Notes: generated from the sequence alone by a model not told the origin. A stretch of 64,000 bases of DNA from Staphylococcus argenteus (GCF_000236925.1 NC_016941.1:2368566-2432565); one strand, 5' to 3'; counted from the stretch's first letter, positions 36,701-45,173 are shown. Numbers and translations: made by a program.

Positions 36701-37427
36701 ACCAGTCACTTGATTCAGGCACATCTGTTTGCTCTCCCCAAATTTGTGGAGATGCCGGAGGTAAATCTGCATACCAGTCATAAAAACTAAGCATTTCTCC
36801 CCCAAGTAAGTTGATAAATCGAGCACCAGCCGCATAGCTAATCATAGACATCGCTGGGATTGGTGTGAATCCAGCGATTCTGTCAGGACCATATTTTTTT
36901 ATTGTATACAGTAATTGTGCCGCGATTATATCTGTAACATCTTTCCAATTGGAACGCACATGCCCTCCCATACCTCGGGCTTGCTTATACTGTTTGGCTT
37001 TGTCTTCATTTTCAACAATAGACGCCCATGCAGCAACGCGATTACCATTGTTTTCTTCTAATGCTTCAGTCCATAAATCCCAAAGTTTTCCACGAATATA
37101 TGGATATTTGATTCGAAGTGGACTGTATTCATACCAAGAGAATGACGCACCTCGAGGACATCCTCTCGGTTCATATTCAGGCATATCCGGTCCACAACTT
37201 GGATAGTCAGTTTGTTGGTTTTCCCAGGTAATAACACCATTTTTCACAAACACTTTCCAAGAACATGACCCTGTACAGTTAACACCATGCGTTGTTCTTA
37301 CTTCTTTATCATGGCTCCAACGTTCTCTGTACATTTTTTCCCATTCTCTACTTTTACTTTCAAGGATCGACCAATTTCCATTAAATTTTTCTGTTGGTTT
37401 AAAGAAATTCAATCCAAATTTTCCCAT
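33738..37427 (-). CDS. narG: respiratory nitrate reductase alpha subunit
   Basis: 1229 aa catalytic subunit, reducing nitrate to nitrite at a Mo-bis-MGD centre on the cytoplasmic side. The N-terminal [4Fe-4S] site has one His and three Cys ('THGVNCTGSCSWKVF' and 'EPRGCPRGASFSW'). Molybdopterin regions include 'GFTPIPAMSMISYAAGARF', 'YIIMWGSNVPLTRTPDAHF' and the C-terminal 'GTMFMYHAQDKH'. No twin-arginine signal is present, as usual for this type. AGGAGG precedes the ATG. First gene of narGHJI-nreABC, with NreC- and Rex-like boxes upstream. Confidence 0.95.
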   Translation of the reverse strand: MGKFGLNFFKPTEKFNGNWSILESKSREWEKMYRERWSHDKEVRTTHGVNCTGSCSWKVFVKNGVITWENQQTDYPSCGPDMPEYEPRGCPRGASFSWYEYSPLRIKYPYIRGKLWDLWTEALEENNGNRVAAWASIVENEDKAKQYKQARGMGGHVRSNWKDVTDIIAAQLLYTIKKYGPDRIAGFTPIPAMSMISYAAGARFINLLGGEMLSFYDWYADLPPASPQIWGEQTDVPESSDWYNASYIIMWGSNVPLTRTPDAHFMTEVRYKGTKVISVAPDYAENVKFADNWLAPNPGSDAAIAQAMTHVILQEHYVNQPNERFINYAKQYTDMPFIIMLDEDENGYKAGRFLRASDLGQTTEQGEWKPVIHDAISDSLVVPNGTMGQRWEEGKKWNLKLETEDGSKINPTLSMTEGGYELETIQFPYFDSDGDGIFERPIPTRQVTLANGDKVRIATIFDLMASQYGVRRFNHELESKGYDDAESKYTPSWQEAISGVKQSVVIQVAKEFAQNAIDTEGRSMIIMGAGINHWFNSDTIYRSILNLVMLCGCQGVNGGGWAHYVGQEKCRPIEGWSTVAFAKDWQGPPRLQNGTSWFYFATDQWKYEESNVDRLKSPLAKTEELKHQHPADYNVLAARLGWLPSYPQFNKNSLLFAEEAKDEGIDSNEEILQRAIDEVKSKQTQFAIEDPDLKKNHPKSLFIWRSNLISSSAKGQEYFMKHLLGTKSGLLATPNEDDKPEEIKWREETTGKLDLVVSLDFRMTATPLYSDIVLPAATWYEKHDLSSTDMHPYVHPFNPAIDPLWESRSDWDIYKTLAKAFSEMAKDYLPGTFKDVVITPLSHDTKQEISTPYGVVKDWSKGEIEAVPGRTMPNFAIVERDYTKIYDKYVTLGPVLEKGKVGAHGVSFGVSEQYEELKSMLGTWSDRDDDSVRANRPRIDTARNVADAILSISSATNGKLSQKSYENLEEQTGMPLKDISSERAAEKILFLNITSQPREVIPTAVFPGSNKQGRRYSPFTTNIERLVPFRTLTGRQSYYVDHEVFQQFGESLPVYKPTLPPMVFGNRDKKIKGGTDALVLRYLTPHGKWNIHSMYQDNKHMLTLFRGGPTVWISNEDAEKHDIHDNDWLEVYNRNGVVTARAVISHRMPKGTMFMYHAQDKHIQTPGSEITDTRGGSHNAPTRIHLKPTQLVGGYAQISYHFNYYGPIGNQRDLYVAVRKMKEVNWLED

Positions 37428-37515
37428 ATTTATATCCTCCTACGTATAAAAATACGATGTGTAGATGTCGTGTTTTTTAATACTTTAAAATGCCCAAGAC
37501 TATTGCTTTAATTAG

Positions 37516-37580
37516 ATTGTACATTTTTTCACAAACATAAAATATTAGGGAATTACCTAATAACTATAGGAATTTCCCTA
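37516..37580 (-). promoter_or_regulatory. narG promoter region: -10, Rex-like site and two NreC-like boxes
   Basis: A TACAAT -10 (37516-37521, minus strand) has no good -35, as expected for an activator-dependent promoter. It is overlapped by TTGTACATTTTTTCACAA (37517-37534), which keeps one Rex arm and most of the other. Upstream lie TAGGGAATTACCTA (37546-37559) and TAGGAATTTCCCTA (37567-37580), inverted copies of each other and candidate NreC sites. Confidence 0.65.
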
Positions 37581-37672
37581 TCAATAACAGGATTTTATTG
37601 AAATACTATACAATCATGTATGGTCATACTTATTGCCAACCTAAATCTTTGAAATTTGGTACAACGACAAAT

Positions 37673-37711
37673 AAGGCTTCAACACGAATATATTCACTCG
37701 GTTGAAACCTT
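37673..37711 (-). terminator. terminator of the nir operon
   Basis: AAGGCTTCAAC (37673-37683) pairs with GTTGAAACCTT (37701-37711) with one mismatch, just after the SUMT gene stop on the minus strand, followed by TTATTTG. Confidence 0.6.
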
Positions 37712-37732
37712 ACTTATACATTTTTTAATAAA

Positions 37733-38710
37733 TTAATGACATAGTACTGTATTAGTATCTGCACACTCGGTTGAAATATATGTCACATTTTCTTGTTGCT
37801 TAATAAACGTATCATAATAACTATATTGCGACGGATGATATGTGCCATTCGATGTATCATTTGGATTTAGCATACAGCCATAACCTTCGTCATATAAATG
37901 TTCACAGAGCATAAGGGCGTCATGCTTAGAACCACTTACAACATAAAATTGTTTCGTAGGATCTAATGATTTGTGATTCTTTTCAGTATAACCAACAACT
38001 TCACCAATAATACATATACCCGGTTTCGCCTCAATTGAATAGTGTTGCAGTTTTGAAATGATATTACTTAAACGCCCTTTAACAACAAACTCATTAAAAC
38101 ACGATGCTTGAAAGACAATCGCTATCGGATAATCAATATCTGTGTATTGTTGTATCTGTGTGATAATTTTCCCTAAACGTTTTACTCCCATATAAATTGC
38201 TAACGTGCCACCACTCACTAAGGAATTGACATCAACTTCATTTTCTTCTGAATCTTTAAAGTGACCTGTCGAAAATGTCACACTTTTAGCAACTGTACGC
38301 ATTGTTAAACCTGTCTGCATCGTAGCAACAGCTGCGCTTGCAGATGTCACTCCTGGTACAATTTCAAACGCAATATGATGTTCATTTAGTGTATCGACTT
38401 CTTCTTGCACACGACCAAATATCGCTGGATCGCCGCCTTTAAGCCTAACAACCTTATTATATCGACGTGCTGCTTCCACGATACATTCATTTATTTTTTC
38501 TTGTTGAATGTGTTTTGCATAAGGCTTTTTACCAACATCGATAATTTCAGTAGTCGACTTCGCATATTGTAAAATTAACGGATTCACTAATCGATCATAT
38601 AGTATGACATCCGCTTCACGTATTAATCGCTCAGCTTTTTTAGTTAAATAATTCGGATTACCTGGGCCCGCCCCTATCAAGTAAACCTTGCCATAATCAT
38701 CTACAGACAT
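37733..38710 (-). CDS. cobA: uroporphyrinogen-III C-methyltransferase (siroheme synthesis)
   Basis: 325 aa. The SUMT domain (about residues 8-245) methylates uroporphyrinogen III twice with SAM to make precorrin-2 for siroheme. Motifs are 'VYLIGAGPGNPNYLTKKAERL', 'LYDRLV', 'VRLKGGDPAIFGR' and 'EIVPGVTSASA'. A C-terminal tail of about 75 residues ('KQFYVVSGSKHDALMLCEHLYDEGY...') lies beyond the catalytic domain, resembles part of a uroporphyrinogen-III synthase fold, and may be a relic fusion. It overlaps nirD by 10 nt. Also called nasF or sumT in Gram-positives. Confidence 0.9.
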   Translation of the reverse strand: MSVDDYGKVYLIGAGPGNPNYLTKKAERLIREADVILYDRLVNPLILQYAKSTTEIIDVGKKPYAKHIQQEKINECIVEAARRYNKVVRLKGGDPAIFGRVQEEVDTLNEHHIAFEIVPGVTSASAAVATMQTGLTMRTVAKSVTFSTGHFKDSEENEVDVNSLVSGGTLAIYMGVKRLGKIITQIQQYTDIDYPIAIVFQASCFNEFVVKGRLSNIISKLQHYSIEAKPGICIIGEVVGYTEKNHKSLDPTKQFYVVSGSKHDALMLCEHLYDEGYGCMLNPNDTSNGTYHPSQYSYYDTFIKQQENVTYISTECADTNTVLCH

Positions 38711-39015
38711 ATATATACGTTCCCGTCTGTAACTTCTACCTCATAAACATCTACACAACCTTCATCAGGTTCTTGAACGATACCTGTATTTAAATCAATT
38801 TTTTGATCGTGGAGTGGGCAAAATACATATTCACCACTCACTGTTCCTTCAGATAATGGCCCTTGTTTATGTGGACAGATATTGTGAATCGCATGAATTT
38901 TACCACTTTCTGTTAAAAACAATCCTACCTCTTTGCCTTTAACAATAACCTTTTTTCCGATTAGGGGTGTTAATTCATCTATAGTTGTCACTTTAATTTT
39001 TTCTTTTATTTCCAT
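38701..39015 (-). CDS. nirD: nitrite reductase small subunit, Rieske-type
   Basis: 104 aa. One Rieske-like [2Fe-2S] domain with 'HNICPHKQGPLSEG' (C-x-H) and 'YVFCPLHDQKIDLNTG' (C-x2-H), a full ligand set, unlike many NirD proteins that have lost it. It associates with NirB. The gene starts 3 nt after nirB. Confidence 0.9.
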   Translation of the reverse strand: MEIKEKIKVTTIDELTPLIGKKVIVKGKEVGLFLTESGKIHAIHNICPHKQGPLSEGTVSGEYVFCPLHDQKIDLNTGIVQEPDEGCVDVYEVEVTDGNVYICL

Positions 39016-39018
39016 GTA

Positions 39019-41424
39019 TTACACCTTCTCCACTTCAAAAATTTTACGTGCTTGCGCATTGCTAGTTATTGCTTCCCAAGGTTCAGCTTCGACTGCTTTT
39101 TTAGCATCCATTATGCGTTCGAATAGTTCATTTTGTCTTTCTGGGTTAAGTAACACTTCTTTGACATTTTCAAATCCAAGTCTTCTTAACCACGGCGCCG
39201 TTCTTTCAGCATATATACCTGTTTCACGATAATATTGCATCAAAGCACCACATAATTTAATTACTTCATCTTCTGTTTCTACAGTTGTTAAAAATTCTCC
39301 CTTTTCAACTTCTGTACCACCATTACCACCGATGTAGATTTGGAATCCATTTTCAACTGAGATAATACCAAAATCTTTAACACCTGATTCAACACAACTT
39401 CTTGGGCAACCTGATACACCCATTTTAAATTTATGAGGCGTATCGATGTATTCAAATGTTTTTTCTAAACGAATGCCAAGTCGCGTCGTGTATTGCGTAC
39501 CGAATCGACAAAATTCTTTACCAACACAGCTTTTAACTGAGCGTGTTTTCTTACCATATGCTGATGCCGAGCGCATACCTAGGTCTTCCCATATATTTGG
39601 TAATTCTTCTTTTTTAACTCCATATAAACCAACACGTTGTGAACCTGTCACTTTAACCAGTGGTACATGATATTTCTTAGCCACTTCTCCTAGACGAATT
39701 AGTTGATCTGCATCTGTAACACCTCCACGCATTTGAGGAATAACAGAAAATGTACCATCATTTTGAATATTCGCATGGTAACGTTCGTTAGCAAATCTTG
39801 ATTCTCTTTCATCTTCATGATCATGTGGATAAACCATATTTAAATAATAGTTAATCGCTGGTCGACATTTTGGACAGCCACCTTTATTTTTAAAGTTTAA
39901 AACATGTCGAACTTCTTTAGATGTTTTTAAACCTTTCGCTCGTATTTGCGTTACAATTTGATCGCGTGTCAAATCTGTACAACCACATATACCAGCAGGT
40001 TTTGCAGCAACAAAGTCATCACCTAAGGTATGCTCCAAAATTTGAGCAATTTGCGGTTTACATTTACCACATGAATTACCCGCTTTTGTTTTAGCCGTTA
40101 CTTCTTCAACTGTTGTAAAGCCATTTTCTGTAATCGCATTTACTATAGTGCCTTTATCAACACCATTACAGCCACAAATCGTTTCATCATCTGCCATATC
40201 TGCAATTGATGTTGTTGCCTCTTCTCCGCCTTTAGTAAGCAATGATACAAGTGTATAATCTTCAGTGGATTCACCTTTTTTCATCATGTTATAGAAGCGC
40301 GAACCATCATCAATGTCACCATATAACACTGCACCTACCACATTACCGTCTTTTAAAAATATCTTCTTATAGTTATTATCAATGCTATTAAATATTTCAA
40401 TCCCTTTAATTTCAGCATTTTCAACAATTTGACCAGCGCTATACAAGTCACATCCTGACACTTTCAATGATGTAAATGTTGTGGAACCTTTGTATCCATT
40501 TGTTTCGTTACCCGTTAAATAGTCTGCTAATACTTTACCTTGTTCATATAATGGCGCAACAAGTCCATAAACTTTACCGTTATGTTCTGCACATTCACCG
40601 ACAGCATATATATTATTATCACTTGTTTGCATCACATCATTGACTACAATACCTCGATTAACTTCTAAACCTGATTCTTTTGCGACTTCAGTATACGGTC
40701 TGATACCAACCGCCATGACAACTAAGTCTGCTGGAATTTCACGTCCATCTGCTAATTTAACGCCTTCAACATCATCTTCGCCTAAGATTTCAGTTGTGTT
40801 CGCTTGCATTTCAAACTTCATACCTTGCTTTTCTAGATCAGCTTTAAGCATGTTACCAGCTTTACGGTCTAACTGCATTTCCATTAACCATTCAGCTAAA
40901 TGTAACACTGTCACTTCCATACCTTGATCTAATAAACCACGCGCACATTCTAAACCTAATAAGCCCCCACCAATAACTATCGCTTTCTTTTTGGTCTTAG
41001 CAATGTCCATCATTTTTTCAGTGTCATCAATCGTTCTCCAACCAATAACACTTGGTAATGTTGAACCTGGAACAGGAATGACAAATGCCTTAGATCCTGT
41101 CGCAAAAATCAACTTATCGTATGCAACTTCAACGCCATTAGCAGTCGTTACATTTTGATTCTCTCTATCTACTTCAACTACGGGATCATTTGTAATTAAC
41201 TTAATATCGTGTTCCTCATACCACTCATAAGGATTCATAATTGTTTCTTCAACAGTCATTTTATTTTGTAAAATATTTGAAAGCATGATGCGGTTATAGT
41301 TAGGATAAGGTTCTTTACCAATTATTGTAATATCATATAAATCGTTGGCACGCTCTAATATTTCTTCGATTGTTCGAATGCCCGCCATACCGTTACCAAT
41401 CATTACTAATTTTTGCTTTGTCAT
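39019..41424 (-). CDS. nirB: NADH-dependent nitrite reductase large subunit
   Basis: 801 aa cytosolic enzyme reducing nitrite to ammonia with NADH. An N-terminal FAD/NAD module (1-400) begins 'KLVMIGNGMAGIRTIEEIL'. Two BFD-like [2Fe-2S] segments follow, with 'CGCNGVDKGTI', 'CGKCKPQ', 'CGCTDL' and 'CPKCRPAINY'. The C-terminal siroheme-[4Fe-4S] domain has 'SCVGKEFCRFG' and 'GCPRSCVES' at about 630-680. AAAGGGG precedes the ATG. In staphylococci it detoxifies nitrite made by NarGHI under anoxia. Confidence 0.94.
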   Translation of the reverse strand: MTKQKLVMIGNGMAGIRTIEEILERANDLYDITIIGKEPYPNYNRIMLSNILQNKMTVEETIMNPYEWYEEHDIKLITNDPVVEVDRENQNVTTANGVEVAYDKLIFATGSKAFVIPVPGSTLPSVIGWRTIDDTEKMMDIAKTKKKAIVIGGGLLGLECARGLLDQGMEVTVLHLAEWLMEMQLDRKAGNMLKADLEKQGMKFEMQANTTEILGEDDVEGVKLADGREIPADLVVMAVGIRPYTEVAKESGLEVNRGIVVNDVMQTSDNNIYAVGECAEHNGKVYGLVAPLYEQGKVLADYLTGNETNGYKGSTTFTSLKVSGCDLYSAGQIVENAEIKGIEIFNSIDNNYKKIFLKDGNVVGAVLYGDIDDGSRFYNMMKKGESTEDYTLVSLLTKGGEEATTSIADMADDETICGCNGVDKGTIVNAITENGFTTVEEVTAKTKAGNSCGKCKPQIAQILEHTLGDDFVAAKPAGICGCTDLTRDQIVTQIRAKGLKTSKEVRHVLNFKNKGGCPKCRPAINYYLNMVYPHDHEDERESRFANERYHANIQNDGTFSVIPQMRGGVTDADQLIRLGEVAKKYHVPLVKVTGSQRVGLYGVKKEELPNIWEDLGMRSASAYGKKTRSVKSCVGKEFCRFGTQYTTRLGIRLEKTFEYIDTPHKFKMGVSGCPRSCVESGVKDFGIISVENGFQIYIGGNGGTEVEKGEFLTTVETEDEVIKLCGALMQYYRETGIYAERTAPWLRRLGFENVKEVLLNPERQNELFERIMDAKKAVEAEPWEAITSNAQARKIFEVEKV

Positions 41425-41487
41425 AAAATATGCCCCTTTACTACATAATATTTATTTCAAAAAGGTATTAATGTTTCGTTTGTGATT

Positions 41488-42219
41488 TTACATTTTTATT
41501 GTAGTCATTAAGTTTTCTAATCTATCTTTAATTATCCGCTTTAAAATTGGGTCGAAGTTAATTGAAGGTGTGATGTGTATATCTGTATTAATAGCCATGT
41601 CATTAATTCGTTGTTTTACTTTGTTAACTAGTCGCCCGTCATATAAAAACAAAGGCACGATAATCAACCTTTGGTACTGTTTCGCAATTTCCTTTAAATC
41701 AAGCGTAAAGCTGATTGAACCATAAAGTGTTCTCGCATAAGTTGGATGATTAAGTTGCAGTGTTTGAACACATGTTTGTAACTCATCATGTGCCTTTGTA
41801 TACTTCCCATTTATATTGCCATGTGCAACAACGACAATACTTACTTGTTGTTCTTCATCTACTAGTGCGTCATCAATACGTTGCATGATGATTTCTGTCA
41901 TTAAAGGATGTGTGCCAAGTGGTTCGCTAACTTCAACCGTTATACCTGGATACATTTGCTCCATTTCACGAATGATATTCGGTATATCTTTGAGATAGTG
42001 CATTGCACTAAAAATAAGCAAAGGTACAATTTTGAAGTGTATAACTCCGTTTTGAATCAACGTCGTCATCACTGTTTCTAAATCCTGATGCTCACTTTCT
42101 AAAAATGCAATATGATAATGATGTATCTCATCTTTTATTAATTCAGATATAAATGTTTCTAAAGCTTTATTCTGTTGTCCACGCCTCATGCCATGTGCAA
42201 TAATGATATTCCCATTCAC
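41488..42219 (-). CDS. nirR: sirohydrochlorin chelatase-like protein NirR
   Basis: 243 aa, CbiX/SirB-type two-domain chelatase. The metal-binding histidines stand at the start of each half: 'GNIIIAHGMRRGQQNKA' and 'VSIVVVAHGNINGKYTKAHDEL'. It inserts iron to complete siroheme for NirB. I place the start at the GTG 42219 after GGGTGG; the frame is open to 42276, but those codons overlap the Rex-like operator. First gene of nirR-nirB-nirD-cobA. Confidence 0.82.
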   Translation of the reverse strand: MNGNIIIAHGMRRGQQNKALETFISELIKDEIHHYHIAFLESEHQDLETVMTTLIQNGVIHFKIVPLLIFSAMHYLKDIPNIIREMEQMYPGITVEVSEPLGTHPLMTEIIMQRIDDALVDEEQQVSIVVVAHGNINGKYTKAHDELQTCVQTLQLNHPTYARTLYGSISFTLDLKEIAKQYQRLIIVPLFLYDGRLVNKVKQRINDMAINTDIHITPSINFDPILKRIIKDRLENLMTTIKM

Positions 42220-42264
42220 CTTGACCACCCTTTCACACGTATTGTATACCAAATCTTTTTGTTT

Positions 42265-42282
42265 TTGTGAAAACAATCACAT
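42265..42282. promoter_or_regulatory. Rex-like operator upstream of nirR
   Basis: TTGTGAAAACAATCACAT has the Rex layout TTGTGA-N6-TCACAA with one mismatch. It lies 46 bp before the nirR start, where a repressor would block transcription while NADH is low. Confidence 0.75.
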
Positions 42283-42294
42283 AAAACTATAAAA

Positions 42295-42310
42295 TCAGGG
42301 ATTTCCCTGA
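42295..42310. promoter_or_regulatory. NreC-like palindrome upstream of nirR
   Basis: TCAGGGATTTCCCTGA has perfect 7-bp arms around TT. It resembles the GGGA/TCCC boxes at narG, and is 12 bp from the Rex-like site. Confidence 0.6.
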
Positions 42311-42357
42311 TGCCTGTAATCATGCATATTCCTTATACGTTTTTTTATATTTGCTAA

Positions 42358-42428
42358 AATAAAAAGCGACTAATATATTAACACCTACTCAACATTCATT
42401 TGAGCAAGCACCAATATATCAATCGCTT
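42358..42428 (-). terminator. terminator of the GNAT gene at 42448
   Basis: AAGCGA (42364-42369) plus TAATATAT pairs with ATATATCAATCGCTT (ending 42428). An inner CTCAA/TTGAG hairpin lies between. On the minus strand it runs into TTTTTATTTT. Confidence 0.75.
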
Positions 42429-42447
42429 GTTGTGCGTGTGATTTTCT

Positions 42448-42984
42448 TTAAAATGGTGGTTGACCTAAGATTGATTCTTCAAACCGTTCAGGAATAAGAA
42501 CTTTACGCATAATAACACCTAAATCACCATCATCATTTTCATGTTCACTATAAATTTCGTAACCTCTTTTTTCATATATTTTAAGTAACCATGGATGCAA
42601 CCTAGCAGATGTACCTAAAGTTACTGCTGCTGCCTTTAATGTATCTCGTAAAAATTTTTCTTCAACATAAGTAAGTAATTGACTGCCATAGCCTTGACCT
42701 TCATATTCCGGATTAGTCGCGAACCACCAGACAAAAGGATAACCAGAAATACTTTTTAAACTGCCCCATGGATATCTAACCGTTATCGTAGAAATAATTT
42801 CATCATCAATGGTCATGACAAATGTCGTATTTTTATCTATGTTTTCTTTCACAGCATCTAAATTTGCATTAACTGAAGGCCAATCAATACCTAGTTCTCT
42901 AAGAGGTGTGAATGCTTCATGCATTAATTGATGTAGCACCTCTGCATCATTTTCATTTGCAAGTCGAATCATTGTTTTTGTCAT
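42448..42984 (-). CDS. GNAT family N-acetyltransferase
   Basis: 178 aa. The acetyl-CoA loop is 'NPEYEGQGYGSQLLTYVEEKF' and the closing segment is 'WLLKIYEKRGYEIYSEH'. 'PFVWWFATNPE' before the loop is the beta-4 strand. The substrate is unknown. GTGGGG lies 8 nt before the ATG at 42984; the frame is open to 43047 without a site. It interrupts the nitrite region between nirR and nirC but has its own terminator, so a functional link is not implied. Confidence 0.85.
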   Translation of the reverse strand: MTKTMIRLANENDAEVLHQLMHEAFTPLRELGIDWPSVNANLDAVKENIDKNTTFVMTIDDEIISTITVRYPWGSLKSISGYPFVWWFATNPEYEGQGYGSQLLTYVEEKFLRDTLKAAAVTLGTSARLHPWLLKIYEKRGYEIYSEHENDDGDLGVIMRKVLIPERFEESILGQPPF

Positions 42985-43143
42985 ATTAATCCCCACTTTT
43001 TTTAAATGATTTAACCATATTTTGTTTTTAAAATAAATATCCATCAAAGTGTACCAATAAATTTATCACATGTCAGAAAGTATGCTTCATCTGAATAAAC
43101 CAATACTCGCATTAATCATATTAAAATTCACTCTCTCAACGTA

Positions 43144-43171
43144 AAAAACCATTCAAATTCATGAATGGTTT
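43144..43171 (-). terminator. terminator of nirC
   Basis: AAACCATTCA (43146-43155) pairs with TGAATGGTTT (43162-43171); TTTTTT follows on the minus strand. Confidence 0.85.
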
Positions 43172-43215
43172 AGAAGGTTGATTCGATGTTACGCTATTTA
43201 ATCACTACATCTTAA

Positions 43216-44040
43216 TTATTGTTGCTCTAAACGATTACGCTTACCATTTAAGAAAGCATACACGAGACCTACAAAAATACCGCCACCGACAAAGTTACCT
43301 AAGAAAGCAAAAACGATATTTTTTAAAACGTGTAACCATGAAACTGCATCAAGGTTAAAGAATACCATGCCTGCGTAAAGACCTGCATTAAACACAACGT
43401 GTTCATATCCCATGTATACAAAGACAACGACACCACAAGCTATGAAGAATGCCTTTGTTAGGCCGCCTTTGAATTGCATAGAGATGAAAATACCAATATT
43501 GATAAAGAAGTTACAGAAAATACCTTTTGTAAAAATATTCAACCATGTTGAATCAACAGTTTTTTTCTGAACTAAAGCTGTTAAAGCTTGTGTCATTTCA
43601 GGTGTCATAACATGCGCAAATTTCATTAAGAAGAATAGCACAAACCCACCTAAAATATTACCTAAGAAACAATATAATAAAATCCAAGTCATCTTCTTAA
43701 CAGATACGACTTTATAATACCAGCCTACTGTAAAGTACATGAAGTTACTTGTTAATAATTCAGAGTTAGTTAATACAACTAAAATCAAACCTAAACTAAA
43801 CGCAATGGCTCCCATTAAATTGATGAGTCCATCTACGTGAGTACTCGCAAACTGCGTCTTTATTCCGAACATAAATACAGTAACGATTGAGAGTAAAAAC
43901 CCTGCCATCATTGCTTTAAGCATGTATCGTCCAGGTGTTTGCTGTACCATTACTTGCTTCATTTGTACTGAAGATGATATTGAATCAACAATTGCGCCTG
44001 TTGAATATGTATCTTCAACTGTTTTCTTATTTTCTATCAC
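43216..44040 (-). CDS. nirC: formate/nitrite transporter family channel NirC
   Basis: 274 aa with six helices. The FNT pattern is seen in 'GFLLSIVTVFMFGIKTQF', 'NSELLTSNFMYFTVGWYYK', 'LGNILGGFVLFFLMKFAH' and 'GYEHVVFNAGLYAGMVFFN', which carries the central-pore histidine. It probably carries nitrite (or formate) across the membrane, close to nitrate and nitrite reductase genes. The start is a GTG at 44040, 7 nt after GGGGG; the frame extends to 44067. I see no NreC or Rex box immediately upstream. Confidence 0.88.
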   Translation of the reverse strand: MIENKKTVEDTYSTGAIVDSISSSVQMKQVMVQQTPGRYMLKAMMAGFLLSIVTVFMFGIKTQFASTHVDGLINLMGAIAFSLGLILVVLTNSELLTSNFMYFTVGWYYKVVSVKKMTWILLYCFLGNILGGFVLFFLMKFAHVMTPEMTQALTALVQKKTVDSTWLNIFTKGIFCNFFINIGIFISMQFKGGLTKAFFIACGVVVFVYMGYEHVVFNAGLYAGMVFFNLDAVSWLHVLKNIVFAFLGNFVGGGIFVGLVYAFLNGKRNRLEQQ

Positions 44041-44168
44041 AGTACTTCCCCCATTTACTTTGATCAAATAAAATTTACTTTCTAATTATATTAGTAAATC
44101 AATGTAATTGATAGATTAAATTTCAGAAAAATCTTTTTATTATCTCAAAAATGTAGTTTTCTTTCATA

Positions 44169-44244
44169 AAAACAGCGAGATAAATCGCGTGATTGGCTAA
44201 TATCTTTGTGCTTATAGATATTACGACGCTCATTTTATCTCGCT
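44169..44244 (-). terminator. branched terminator of the small membrane protein gene
   Basis: A perfect 11-bp outer stem (44174-44184 with 44234-44244) encloses an inner TAATATCT/AGATATTA stem. GTTTTTATG follows on the minus strand. Confidence 0.75.
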
Positions 44245-44255
44245 TTATTATCAAG

Positions 44256-44441
44256 CTATTTTTTATATTTTTTTAAGTTTGAAAAGAAATGTAAACCGTA
44301 GGCAAATACACTGTAACCAATTGCAGTACGTAAAATAAACCTTATAAATTTATTAGGTACACATTTTGACGTTACTGAAATAGAAGATAGTAGTGTTGTG
44401 AAAATATACAATATTAAAACTTTGATGTAACGTTCTACCAT
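44256..44441 (-). CDS. small hydrophobic protein
   Basis: 61 aa. A hydrophobic segment at about residues 6-24, a short basic loop with a lone cysteine (TSKCVPNKF), a second weaker hydrophobic segment (residues 30-50) and a Lys-rich tail (NLKKYKK). GAGGG lies upstream of the ATG at 44441; the frame extends to 44456 inside that site. I do not recognise a family. It has its own terminator. Confidence 0.6.
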   Translation of the reverse strand: MVERYIKVLILYIFTTLLSSISVTSKCVPNKFIRFILRTAIGYSVFAYGLHFFSNLKKYKK

Positions 44442-44524
44442 CGAATCATCCCTCATTTTTATAATATTACAAGATTATTATAAACCGAATGAAACAAAAA
44501 AGTTTTTACATATTTTCAACAACT

Positions 44525-44992
44525 TTATTTCAATAATGCATCTAGTTGATCTAAAGTTTGATTCATGCCTTCTTCCACACCCATTTCAATTACTTGTTGC
44601 GCTGCTTCTTTTGTTGGAAATGTTGAAATAGATGTCACAGTCGTCTCAGTTTTACTAGTTTCTGAAAATGACAAAGTTATCTTCATACTTGGCATTTTAG
44701 TATCTTTGTTTCCCTCTGATGTTGCAAATGAGTCAATATATTCAATTAAATGCGGACGTTTAACTGTTTCGTATTCTGCTAACGTATAGCTCGTCATTGC
44801 AGGTGTTTTGATTGCGTAAAATGCATCGCCACCAGTTTCTGCATTAAAACGAAACACTTTTGTGCTAGCCCCTTTTGGATGAAACCATTTTTCAAATAAT
44901 TCTTTTTTAGTATAAGCATCAAATACCTTTTCTATTGGTGCTTGTATTATTCTTGAAAAAATAATTTTATTATCTTCAACTTTAATCGTCAT
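44525..44992 (-). CDS. SRPBCC domain protein, AHSA1/YndB type
   Basis: 155 aa. One START-like helix-grip domain: 'IIFSRIIQAPIEKVFDAYTKKELFEKWFHPKG' is the AHSA1 N-terminal signature, and the closing amphipathic helix is 'GVEEGMNQTLDQLDALL'. These domains bind hydrophobic ligands; no specific role is known here. TAGGGAG lies 7 nt before the ATG at 44992; the frame runs back to 45034 without a site. Confidence 0.85.
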   Translation of the reverse strand: MTIKVEDNKIIFSRIIQAPIEKVFDAYTKKELFEKWFHPKGASTKVFRFNAETGGDAFYAIKTPAMTSYTLAEYETVKRPHLIEYIDSFATSEGNKDTKMPSMKITLSFSETSKTETTVTSISTFPTKEAAQQVIEMGVEEGMNQTLDQLDALLK

Positions 44993-45114
44993 ATACTCAC
45001 TCCCTATTTTATCTTCTTTCATCTTAACATGCATTCAATAATATGCATTACCATATCATTGTTTATTAATTAGCAATAAGTATATCATTGCTACAGTTGA
45101 ATAAATGACTGCAA

Positions 45115-45161
45115 AATAAAAAACACACTCCATTCGACTTTTACAGTTGAATAAAGTGTGT
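45115..45161 (-). terminator. terminator of adcA
   Basis: ACACACT (45123-45129) pairs with AGTGTGT (45155-45161), with more pairing inside. TTTTTTATTTT follows on the minus strand. Confidence 0.85.
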
Positions 45162-45173
45162 AGAGCTGTTGAA

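Noticed and set aside
36865..37206. 113-codon plus-strand frame inside narG
   Set aside because: A shadow of the narG coding sequence; no start site or independent signal.
42220..42276. Longer NirR with an ATG at 42276
   Set aside because: The added codons overlap the Rex-like operator and lack a ribosome site; the chelatase homology begins after the GTG at 42219.
43216..44100. Rex or NreC box for nirC
   Set aside because: No TTGTGA-N6-TCACAA or GGGA/TCCC palindrome is visible in the bases upstream of nirC.
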